Of a stretch of 5,332 bases of DNA, positions 1 through 5,332 are shown one piece after another. Position 1 is the stretch's first letter; each line of letters starts with the position of its first letter. A program made the position numbers and the translations under genes. The notes under the pieces are model-generated. The model had not been told where the DNA came from and did not search any database. It worked only from the letters and a program-made list of their open reading frames with translations. Location: the NCBI GenBank assembly GCA_964498255.1, contig CAZCGW010000057.1, forward strand, positions 1-5,332, given 5' to 3'. This DNA is from Fluviibacter sp964498255 (GTDB lineage Bacteria > Pseudomonadota > Gammaproteobacteria > Burkholderiales > Rhodocyclaceae).

Positions 1-1
1 G

Positions 2-838
2 ATCTATTACAACTGGAAGAGCGGTAAATCGGAGAAATGTATTCTCTGCTACCCGCGCCTGGAATCCGGCCAGCCAACCGTGTGTTCGGAAACCTGTGTG
101 GGTCGTATCCGCTCCCTCGGCGTACTGCTTTATGACGCAGACCAGATCGAACAGGCCGCCTCGGTTGAGAACGAGCAGGATTTGTATCACGAACAGTTGA
201 AGATGTTCCTCGATCCGAACGATCCGGAAGTGCGTGCCGCTGCACTGCGTGATGGCGTACCACAAGCTTGGATTGACGCTGCCGCTCAGTCGCCGGTCTA
301 TAAAATGGCTATCGACTGGAAGATCGCCTTCCCGCTACATCCGGAATATCGCACGTTGCCGATGGTCTGGTACGTACCGCCTTTGTCCCCAATCAACACG
401 GCAATGGAAAAGGGCCAGATGCAGATGAAGGGTGTGTTGCCAGATGTGGAATCACTGCGCATCCCAGTCAAGTATCTGGCTAATCTGCTGACAGCCGGTG
501 AGGAAAAACCTGTACATGATGCGCTGAACCGCATGCTGGCTATGCGTCGTTTCATGCGCGACCGTCACGTTGCGAAGTTCGACAACCAGGCGGTTCTGGA
601 TCAGGCGGGTCTGAATGTCAGTGAAGTCGAAGATATGTACCGCTATCTCGCGATTGCCAACTATGAAGACCGCTTCGTCATCCCGACAACGCACCGCGAG
701 TATGCCGAGAACACTTTTGATATGAAGGGTTCCTGCGGTTTCTCGTTTGGCAATGGTTGCTCGGATGGTGATTCAGAAACCAGCCTGTTCGGTCGCAAGA
801 ACGGGGAACGTGTCATTCCCATTCACGAGGTGAAATGA
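2..838 (+). CDS. narH: Respiratory nitrate reductase beta subunit (NarH), 3' part
   Basis: NarH is the cytoplasmic iron-sulfur subunit of membrane-bound nitrate reductase; it passes electrons from the NarI hemes to the molybdenum subunit NarG. The window holds the last 278 residues (the E. coli protein has about 510), so the start is off the left edge. The reading frame is open from base 2. A NarH-type cysteine group is visible at visible residues 13, 16, 28 and 32 (C-x2-C-x11-C-x3-C, reading KCILC then VCSETC), which corresponds to the last cluster-binding group of the family. The following GRIRSLGVLLYDAD and the stretch FPLHPEYRTLPMVWYVPPLSP are also typical of NarH. A GTG at base 80 is an internal valine codon and not a start, because the homologous sequence continues upstream of it. 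The stop codon overlaps the narJ start. Confidence 0.97.
   Translation: MYYNWKSGKSEKCILCYPRLESGQPTVCSETCVGRIRSLGVLLYDADQIEQAASVENEQDLYHEQLKMFLDPNDPEVRAAALRDGVPQAWIDAAAQSPVYKMAIDWKIAFPLHPEYRTLPMVWYVPPLSPINTAMEKGQMQMKGVLPDVESLRIPVKYLANLLTAGEEKPVHDALNRMLAMRRFMRDRHVAKFDNQAVLDQAGLNVSEVEDMYRYLAIANYEDRFVIPTTHREYAENTFDMKGSCGFSFGNGCSDGDSETSLFGRKNGERVIPIHEVK
827..832 (+). promoter_or_regulatory. Ribosome binding site of narJ
   Basis: GAGGTG lies inside the last codons of narH. It is only 2 bases from the ATG at 835 but 5 bases from the ATG at 838. The second spacing is the more usual one, which favours the start at 838 and implies translational coupling to narH. Confidence 0.6.
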
Positions 839-1545
839 TGCAACCGAGAACTTTGAAGGCTATTTCGTTGCTGCTGCACTATCCCGATCAGGATTTGCTG
901 GATCACCTGAGCGAAGTGCAAGCAGTTACAGATGCCGAGACGGGCATTCAGCATGGTCGTTTAGGTGCGCTTTACCAGCACCTAAGCCTAGGGGATCTGT
1001 ACCTGCTTGAAGAGAACTATGTGGCGTTGTTTGACCGTGGCCGTGGCACGTCGCTCTATCTTTTTGAGCATGTTCACGGTGAATCACGTGATCGCGGCCA
1101 GGCCATGGTCGATTTGCTCACGATGTACGGTGAATCAGGCTTCGATTTGCCGCCAGGGGAATTGCCGGATTATCTGCCGGTTTTCTTGGAGTACCTCTCT
1201 CAGCTGGATGTGACCAAAGCGAAACAGTTGCTCATGGAAGTGACACATCTGGTGCGCAATATTGGTGAAAATCTTGCCAAGCGTGGTAGCCACTATTACC
1301 TGCTGTGCTCGGCATTGCTCGAGATGGCAGGCGAGAAGGGCATCGACGTGGAATTTGTGCCGATGGATTTCAGTACTGAGCAGGAAGACTATGACAAGCT
1401 CGACAAAGTCTGGGCAGAGGAACCTGTGACCTTCGGTGGTGGGTGTTCAACGCCTGATTATGGCAATGGCTCGGGTGAGTCCGTCGTTCAATTTATTCCG
1501 CGTGCTGACAGTCAGAAACAGGCTGTCGAAACTCTGGGAGCATAA
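838..1545 (+). CDS. narJ: Nitrate reductase molybdenum cofactor assembly chaperone (NarJ)
   Basis: NarJ is a cytoplasmic, system-specific chaperone. It binds the NarG N-terminus and promotes insertion of the molybdenum cofactor and Fe-S cluster before the NarGH complex docks on NarI; it is not part of the final enzyme. The product has 235 residues (236 from the ATG at 835), the same size as E. coli NarJ. Family signatures are LLHYPD at residues 12-17, YVALFD at 61-66, FEHVHGESRDRGQ at 76-88 and LPDYLPVFLEYL at 109-120. The start at 838 shares one base with the narH stop (TGATG) and has the better ribosome-site spacing; 835 remains possible. The gene ends 2 bases before narI, so narH, narJ and narI are translated from one message. 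The C-terminal tail after about residue 190 is acidic, then glycine-rich, and looks poorly conserved. Confidence 0.97.
   Translation: MQPRTLKAISLLLHYPDQDLLDHLSEVQAVTDAETGIQHGRLGALYQHLSLGDLYLLEENYVALFDRGRGTSLYLFEHVHGESRDRGQAMVDLLTMYGESGFDLPPGELPDYLPVFLEYLSQLDVTKAKQLLMEVTHLVRNIGENLAKRGSHYYLLCSALLEMAGEKGIDVEFVPMDFSTEQEDYDKLDKVWAEEPVTFGGGCSTPDYGNGSGESVVQFIPRADSQKQAVETLGA
1536..1540 (+). promoter_or_regulatory. Ribosome binding site of narI
   Basis: GGGAG sits 7 bases before the narI ATG and lies within the last codons of narJ, so narI has its own good initiation signal despite the 2-base gene spacing. Confidence 0.6.
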
Positions 1546-1547
1546 CC

Positions 1548-2234
1548 ATGAACTATCTGAATAATCTTTTGTTCGATATCTACCCCTATGTAGCACTGTC
1601 GATCTTTTTGTTGGGCAGCCTGATTCGCTATGATCGGGATCAGTACACCTGGAAGGCGGATTCCTCGCAACTGCTGCGTCGCGGTCAATTGCGTCTGGGG
1701 AGCAATCTGTTCCATATTGGCATCATTGGTTTGTTCTTCGGCCATTTCGCTGGCTTGTTGACGCCGAAGGATCTTTACCACGCACTTGGTTTGTCCACAG
1801 AGAACAAGCAATTGTTAGCCATGGTTGCCGGTGGTGTTATGGGTTCGATGGCCATGATTGGTGTACTCTTGCTGCTTCAGCGACGTCTTTCGGATCCTCG
1901 CATTCGTAAAACCTGTACAGGGATGGATATATTCATTCTCTTTTGGATTTTCGTGACACTGGCGCTTGGCCTAGTTACGATCCCATTCTCGGCCGGTCAT
2001 ATGGATGGTAGTGTCATGATCCTTCTCGCAAATTGGGCTCAGGCGATCGTGACGCTCCAACCTGGTGCAGCTGAGTATCTAGCAGATGTATCTTGGGCGT
2101 ATAAGATTCATATTCTTTTCGGTATGAGTTTGTTTGTTCTGTTTCCCTTCACCCGTTTGGTGCATGTCTGGAGTGGATTTGGCTCGCTTGGTTACCTTTT
2201 CCGGCCGCATCAGGTTGTAAGGAAACGTCGATAA
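1548..2234 (+). CDS. narI: Respiratory nitrate reductase gamma subunit, cytochrome b (NarI)
   Basis: NarI is the membrane anchor of nitrate reductase. It oxidises quinol on the periplasmic side and sends electrons through two b hemes to NarH. The product has 228 residues, close to the 225 of E. coli NarI, and shows five hydrophobic segments at about 5-27, 50-71, 89-110, 127-148 and 185-203. Histidines stand at 56, 66, 188 and 206, in NLFHIGIIGLFFGHFAGLL and YKIHILFGMSLFVLFPFTR-LVH. They match the four heme-ligand histidines of E. coli NarI (56, 66, 187, 205) almost position for position, so both hemes should be bound. The C-terminus is basic (VVRKRR), as expected for a cytoplasmic tail. This is the last gene of the nar unit; a terminator-like hairpin follows 25 bases after the stop. 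Confidence 0.98.
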   Translation: MNYLNNLLFDIYPYVALSIFLLGSLIRYDRDQYTWKADSSQLLRRGQLRLGSNLFHIGIIGLFFGHFAGLLTPKDLYHALGLSTENKQLLAMVAGGVMGSMAMIGVLLLLQRRLSDPRIRKTCTGMDIFILFWIFVTLALGLVTIPFSAGHMDGSVMILLANWAQAIVTLQPGAAEYLADVSWAYKIHILFGMSLFVLFPFTRLVHVWSGFGSLGYLFRPHQVVRKRR

Positions 2235-2259
2235 GCTGCTAGATTCAATCTGATGCGTG

Positions 2260-2290
2260 GGGAGTGGGTTCGCTCACTCCCTTTCTTATT
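2260..2290 (+). terminator. Rho-independent terminator after narI
   Basis: An inverted repeat pairs 2260-2268 with 2273-2281 (GGGAGTGGG against CTCACTCCC with its preceding base). It has one G-T wobble and closes on the four-base loop TTCG, the very stable UUCG tetraloop. It is followed by TTTCTTATTT. The position directly after narI and the T-rich tail support a terminator on the + strand. The tail is not a pure T run, so some read-through into the next gene is possible. Confidence 0.8.
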
Positions 2291-2312
2291 TCAGACAACA
2301 TGACTTACTTGC

Positions 2313-2690
2313 ATGAGCTACTTTGCTATTAAACATACTCATGCCGCTCTGGCAGTGCTAAGTGTTGCCCTATTTATTTTAAGAGCGGGATTTTCGATTT
2401 GTCATGGCAAGTCGCTAACACGGCCTGTCAAAGTTGCGATGCACCTAATCGATACCGTGTTATTCGGATTAGGGTGTTTGTTGCTCTATGTCTTGTCTAT
2501 CAACCCATTTCTAACACCTTGGTTATTCGTTAAGCTGCTAACAATCGTTATTTACATACTTATCGGGGTATTGCTTATGAGAAGCAAGAGCAAGCCTGTC
2601 AAAGCAATTTCTTTTCTCCTGTGTTGTGTGTTGGCTATATTTATATTTTCAGTTGCTGTAACGAAAAATCCACAGGGCTTTCTTTATTAA
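2313..2690 (+). CDS. SirB2-family small membrane protein
   Basis: This 125-residue protein has four predicted membrane helices at about 9-28, 39-61, 71-90 and 97-116. The layout IKHTHAALAVLS near the start, then AMHLIDT, a lysine before helix three and a basic loop (RSKSKPVK) before helix four, fits the SirB2 family (named from Salmonella sirB), whose biochemical function is not established. His8, His10 and His44 lie at or in helices; binding of a heme or a metal is conceivable but is my inference. ATG 2313 is the only usable start, since a TGA stands in frame at 2301-2303. No clear ribosome site precedes it. The gene is AT-richer than narHJI (about 40% against about 55% GC by hand counts of single lines) and lies after the narI terminator, so it may be transcribed separately or by read-through. 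Confidence 0.8.
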   Translation: MSYFAIKHTHAALAVLSVALFILRAGFSICHGKSLTRPVKVAMHLIDTVLFGLGCLLLYVLSINPFLTPWLFVKLLTIVIYILIGVLLMRSKSKPVKAISFLLCCVLAIFIFSVAVTKNPQGFLY

Positions 2691-2751
2691 GCCTATAGCG
2701 TTCTGATTTACCTCCTATTGGGTATGTACACACTTAGAGGGAATTGAGACG

Positions 2752-3729
2752 ATGCACTCGATACTTCATGAGGGTGCACAAATGATTACTGATCGAATCG
2801 ACGCTATTACAAAGATTCCTGAATCGTACCGATTCGCGAAGCTACCTGCACCCAAAAGTGTGAAAATTGAAATATCGCCGCGGTGTAATTACCGATGCGG
2901 ATTCTGTGCGTTACGGAACCGTGAGGTTCAACCCAAATGGGATATGGATCTGGGTCTCTTTAAGCGAATTACAAAAGAAATGAGAGAAGCCGGTGTAGAA
3001 GAGATCGGTGTGTTCTACCTAGGGGAATCCTTTATGGCCCCTAAGCTATTAGTAGATTGCATTCGATACCTGAAGCAAGAAATCGGTATGCCTTATGTGT
3101 TTCTGACCTCGAATGGCTCCATGGCCTTCCCGGAAGCTGTGGAAGAATGCATGAAGGCGGGTCTGGATTCGCTCAAATGGTCGTGTAATGCAGCTAACGA
3201 AGAGCAGTTTGAAGAGATCATGGGCGTCTCTAAAAAACTGTTTCACAGAGCCTATGAAAACATCAAGGAAGCCTGGAAGATTCGTGAGGCGGGCGGCTAT
3301 AAAACGGGCATCTACGCATCATCGATTCGATACGATGGCGAGCAGCAAGAGCTCATGGAAGCACTTATTGCTGAGAAAGTCACGCCTTATGTCGATCAAA
3401 GCTATTGGCTACCACTGTACTCAATGGGCGCTTTTGCTACACAGCGTGAAGAAGAGTTGGGCTATAAGCCAACGGCAGGTAATCAGGGTCGCTTGGGTAA
3501 TCTTCGGGAACCGTTGCCTTGCTGGTCGGCATTTACCGAGGGCCATGTCACTGCCGAAGGTAAATTGTCTGCATGCTGTTTTGATGCCACAGCCAACTGG
3601 ACGATGGGAGATCTTAATAACGTATCGTTTATGGATGCATGGAATTCCCCTGAATTTGTAAAACTACGGGAAGCCCATCTACGACGTGATGTGACTGGTA
3701 CGGTTTGCGAGAAGTGCATCGCTTACTAA
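2752..3729 (+). CDS. Radical SAM protein with SPASM-like C-terminal domain
   Basis: This is a 325-residue cytoplasmic enzyme of the radical S-adenosylmethionine superfamily. C45, C49 and C52 in PRCNYRCGFC form the CxxxCxxC motif that holds the catalytic [4Fe-4S] cluster. YLGES at 89-93 fits the GE motif that contacts SAM, and FLTSNG at 117-122 a following barrel strand. The C-terminal part has C257, C275, C276, C319 and C322, with GKLSACCFD, a GDLNN-x4-AWNS-x3-KLRE stretch and a final CEKC. This is the usual SPASM-type tail and suggests one auxiliary Fe-S cluster. It is not MoaA by these features, and the substrate cannot be told from the sequence. Two starts are possible: ATG 2752 (GAGGG 10 bases upstream) and ATG 2782 (GAGGG 7 bases upstream), which would shorten it by 10 residues. 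A small cysteine-rich gene follows 26 bases later, likely in the same unit. Confidence 0.93.
   Translation: MHSILHEGAQMITDRIDAITKIPESYRFAKLPAPKSVKIEISPRCNYRCGFCALRNREVQPKWDMDLGLFKRITKEMREAGVEEIGVFYLGESFMAPKLLVDCIRYLKQEIGMPYVFLTSNGSMAFPEAVEECMKAGLDSLKWSCNAANEEQFEEIMGVSKKLFHRAYENIKEAWKIREAGGYKTGIYASSIRYDGEQQELMEALIAEKVTPYVDQSYWLPLYSMGAFATQREEELGYKPTAGNQGRLGNLREPLPCWSAFTEGHVTAEGKLSACCFDATANWTMGDLNNVSFMDAWNSPEFVKLREAHLRRDVTGTVCEKCIAY
2770..2774 (+). promoter_or_regulatory. Internal ribosome site favouring the alternative radical SAM start
   Basis: GAGGG lies 7 bases before the in-frame ATG at 2782, a better spacing than the GAGGG at 2737-2741 has to ATG 2752 (10 bases). It decides between two start sites that differ by 10 poorly characteristic residues; I cannot settle which one is used. 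Confidence 0.4.
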
Positions 3730-3755
3730 TTCAATTTGGTTATGGGTAGTCTCGT

Positions 3756-3965
3756 ATGGGGTCCTGGGGTTGTCCGCACGAAATACAAGGTGTTTGCACG
3801 AAGGTTAACAGCCTGACGTGTGACCCTGGGATGAAAGGGTGTGTCTTGGCGGGTAAGTACGTCTTTGCAAACTCAGATGCTAAAAATGATCGGTTGCGTG
3901 CTAAGCGTGAACGTGAAAGCCGGATAAGTATGTGTAAGCCTGATGCCGACGGTAAGGCTGATTAA
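3756..3965 (+). CDS. Cysteine-rich small protein of unknown function
   Basis: This 69-residue protein falls into two halves. The first (residues 4-37) carries C6, C14, C22 and C29 in a regular C-x7-C-x7-C-x6-C pattern, with glycines and prolines around them (WGCPHE, GVCTK, TCDPGMKGC, then VLAGKYVF). The second is highly charged (RLRAKRERESR) and ends with one more cysteine, C60. There is no signal peptide or membrane segment, so it is probably cytoplasmic. The four evenly spaced cysteines suggest a Zn or Fe-S site, or a peptide modified by the radical SAM enzyme encoded 26 bases upstream; both are inferences. The ordered cysteine spacing, the tight fit between two neighbouring genes and the absence of a better frame argue that it is real. 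ATG 3756 is the only start after an in-frame TAG at 3747; no strong ribosome site precedes it. Its stop codon overlaps that of the converging gene. Confidence 0.75.
   Translation: MGSWGCPHEIQGVCTKVNSLTCDPGMKGCVLAGKYVFANSDAKNDRLRAKRERESRISMCKPDADGKAD
3962..3965. other. Shared stop-codon overlap of two convergent genes
   Basis: The four bases TTAA hold both stop codons. TAA at 3963-3965 ends the cysteine-rich gene on the + strand, and the complement of 3962-3964 gives TAA for the NnrS-like gene on the - strand. The two messages therefore have no private 3' spacer, and any terminator must lie inside the opposing gene. Confidence 0.9.
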
Positions 3966-5050
3966 TCTTGCGGTTGTTTGATTGAGCGGACGCCTAGGCG
4001 AACCTGCCAAAGCAAACATAGGATAAATGTCAGAATCGCTACGGCATTAACAACGGCACCTGCTTCGCGAAGTGCAGCGCTTGATAAAAATGCAGCGCAG
4101 AGTCGTAGGGCAACGCCGAACTCGATCAAGCAGAGTGGGATGTAGAAGATTTTAGAAAACGGAATGGGCACCCGCATCACCGCAGGAAATATGATTGGCG
4201 CATGCCCTATCACCATCGTAAAAATGAAGCCTAGCGCAACGGCATGTATTCCAGCATCCCTTTGAAATATACCAAGGTTGATTAAATCGGTCAGCAGGAG
4301 CCCGCCAGCCAACAGCCACGCATAACCGCTTAACAGACAGATGGCTACAAAGCGCGTGACACCTGACTGGCGAACGGTTCTTCTTGCAATATCAAATCGT
4401 AAGAGCCAGATGGCGAGTGCCGCATAGCCAATGCCTAGCTCTGTGTTGTGAATAAATCCGTTAAGGCCCGACAGTATCGTCCCAACGATGATCAGAAATA
4501 CGATGGCAATGAAATAAAGCTTCGAGAAGGGCTTTGGTGGTAGAAATCGTGTGAGCTCAAGTCGCTCACCGGCGATTGTTAAAACGAGGAAACTTAACCC
4601 GTAGGGAATGCTTGTCCAGAATGTCCCTTGAAGCAACCAGAGGCTATTACCTATGAGCCAGAGCGCTGCTGCTAACAGTAGAACCATTGCATGGGTGGCT
4701 GGATGTTTTTTGTAGACATAAATGCTTGCTAATACAAAGCAAAGCGATCCTAAGGTAAATAGAAGCGATGCAACAGTTAAATCCAATGCCAGTAACAATG
4801 CCAGACCTGCCAATCCGCTTAATAGCGGTGCCAGATAAGACCACAAGCGTTGCGTTGCAACGGCACGCTCGAGCCCGATGACCGTGCCAAAAAATCCTGA
4901 GATGATCAGAATGCTGTGTACGGCTGCATTGAAAGACAGTTGATCGGGAATGTTCGCGCCGGCTCGAACAAGACCAGTCAAGACGCCGCCTACCAGGCAC
5001 AACATTGCCGGAACGACAAAGGGAATTCGGTAGCGGCTTATTGAGTGCAT
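3962..5050 (-). CDS. Polytopic membrane protein, NnrS-like
   Basis: The protein has 362 residues from the ATG at 5050 and about 12 hydrophobic helices, with almost no soluble domain. The length, helix number and histidines placed inside helices resemble NnrS, a heme- and copper-containing membrane protein that protects denitrifiers from nitrosative stress. In numbering from the longer start (5065), these are H50 in helix two (NAAVHSILIISGF), H125 in helix five, and H274 and H288 in helix ten (GIHAVALGFIFTMVIGHAP). A further conserved-looking stretch is AGERLELTRFLPP at 166-178. The NnrS assignment is tentative; a related heme-binding membrane family is the main alternative. A TTG at 5065 would add five residues, but ATG 5050 is the likelier start. 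Either way the gene follows the DUF59 gene with at most 4 bases between stop and start, so the two are co-translated. No terminator was found at its end. Confidence 0.6.
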   Translation of the reverse strand: MHSISRYRIPFVVPAMLCLVGGVLTGLVRAGANIPDQLSFNAAVHSILIISGFFGTVIGLERAVATQRLWSYLAPLLSGLAGLALLLALDLTVASLLFTLGSLCFVLASIYVYKKHPATHAMVLLLAAALWLIGNSLWLLQGTFWTSIPYGLSFLVLTIAGERLELTRFLPPKPFSKLYFIAIVFLIIVGTILSGLNGFIHNTELGIGYAALAIWLLRFDIARRTVRQSGVTRFVAICLLSGYAWLLAGGLLLTDLINLGIFQRDAGIHAVALGFIFTMVIGHAPIIFPAVMRVPIPFSKIFYIPLCLIEFGVALRLCAAFLSSAALREAGAVVNAVAILTFILCLLWQVRLGVRSIKQPQD

Positions 5051-5054
5051 ACAA

Positions 5055-5332
5055 CTACCAGCCAAATTCTTTCCTGGCGGCTTCAGACATCATCGAAGGA
5101 TCCCAGGGCGGATTAAAGGTCACTTCTATATCGATTTTTCTAGGCATTGCATAGATCGTGCGTAACGCACGATTCATATCTTCAAGGATCAGGTCACCCA
5201 TTGGGCAGGCTGCCGACGTCATACCCATCTTAATGAAGATCCCTTCGTCAGAGGGAGCCACCTCGTAGATCAAACCCATATCAACGATATTGATACCTGT
5301 CTCGGGATCGATGATCGACTCAAGAAGCTTCA
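5055..5332 (-). CDS. MIP18/DUF59-family iron-sulfur cluster assembly factor, 5' end missing
   Basis: Small cytoplasmic proteins of this family (PaaD, SufT and MIP18 relatives, COG2151) help to mature or repair Fe-S proteins. Ninety-one residues are visible; the family is about 100 residues long, so only about ten are lost beyond the right edge. Visible residues 8-21 read DPETGINIVDMGLI, the family hallmark, and residues 38-43 read TSAACP, holding the conserved cysteine (visible residue 42). The C-terminus VTFNPPWDPSMMSEAARKEFGW is also typical. The frame stays open to the window end, so the ATG at 5279 (M18) is internal, since the hallmark motif begins before it. The gene runs straight into the NnrS-like gene. 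Nearby nitrate respiration makes service or repair of NO-sensitive Fe-S centres a reasonable but unproven role. Confidence 0.92.
   Translation of the reverse strand, partial: KLLESIIDPETGINIVDMGLIYEVAPSDEGIFIKMGMTSAACPMGDLILEDMNRALRTIYAMPRKIDIEVTFNPPWDPSMMSEAARKEFGW

Noticed and set aside
1007..1213. Open frame on the + strand inside narJ
   Set aside because: It lies wholly within narJ, whose protein matches its family across this stretch; the translation has no recognisable features.
1512..1811. Open frame on the - strand opposite the narJ-narI junction
   Set aside because: It is antisense to two confidently identified genes and has no domain or ribosome site.
2300..2332. Ten-codon reading frame overlapping the SirB2-family start
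   Set aside because: It has no ribosome site and ends inside the next gene; it could be a leader peptide, but nothing supports translation.
2691..2751. Possible promoter or FNR site before the radical SAM gene
   Set aside because: No TTGAT-N4-ATCAA-like site is present; the best sigma-70-like pair (TTCTGA and TATGTA, 16 bases apart) matches the consensus at only half the positions.
3188..3661. 157-codon open frame on the + strand inside the radical SAM gene
   Set aside because: It is a frame shadow: the overlapping frame carries the SPASM cysteines and family motifs, and this translation looks random.
3937..3959. Five-base inverted repeat AGCCT/AGGCT near the end of the cysteine-rich gene
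   Set aside because: The stem is only five pairs with a 13-base loop and no T-run; too weak to call a terminator.
3991..4000. Perfect 10-base palindrome CGCCTAGGCG
   Set aside because: It has no loop or T tail and sits inside the end of the NnrS-like coding region; it is short enough to be chance and is not a convincing terminator for the + strand unit.
4647..5054. 135-codon open frame on the - strand inside the NnrS-like gene
   Set aside because: The other frame encodes well-formed membrane helices; this one is rich in Arg, Ser and Cys, as out-of-frame reading of such genes gives.

Overview
This window shows the distal part of a respiratory nitrate reductase operon of a probable gamma- or betaproteobacterial denitrifier or nitrate respirer. 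The placement rests on the E. coli-like NarHJI proteins and the moderate GC content; no genus can be named from the sequence. The left edge cuts into narH (beta subunit, Fe-S protein). narJ (assembly chaperone) and narI (cytochrome b gamma subunit) follow on the + strand with almost no spacing, as in the classical narGHJI order. narG is expected just off the left edge. A strong hairpin with a UUCG loop and a T-rich tail after narI looks like the operon terminator.

Positions 2313-3965 hold three further + strand genes: a small four-helix SirB2-family membrane protein, a radical SAM protein with a C-terminal SPASM-like cysteine set, and a 69-residue cysteine-rich protein of unknown function. 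The base composition falls from roughly 55% GC in narJ to about 40% GC in the SirB2-family gene (hand counts of single 60-base lines), so this block may have a different history from nar. Pseudomonas-type nar loci carry a parvulin gene (ppiC) and moaA after narI; here neither is seen and this set stands in their place.

Positions 3962-5332 are on the - strand and converge on the block above. A MIP18/DUF59-family iron-sulfur assembly factor, cut by the right edge, leads directly into a polytopic membrane protein of about 12 helices that resembles NnrS. The two ends of the converging units overlap by four bases: both stop codons lie in one TTAA. NnrS-like proteins and DUF59 proteins fit a role in tolerance of nitric oxide and upkeep of Fe-S centres next to nitrate respiration; this is inferred from context.

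The part that seems least described is the pair of radical SAM/SPASM enzyme and adjacent cysteine-rich small protein. It could be an enzyme and its peptide substrate, or two parts of a metal-centre maturation route serving nitrate respiration. No RNA genes, insertion sequences, CRISPR arrays or long repeats were seen. No gap between genes exceeds about 80 bases.
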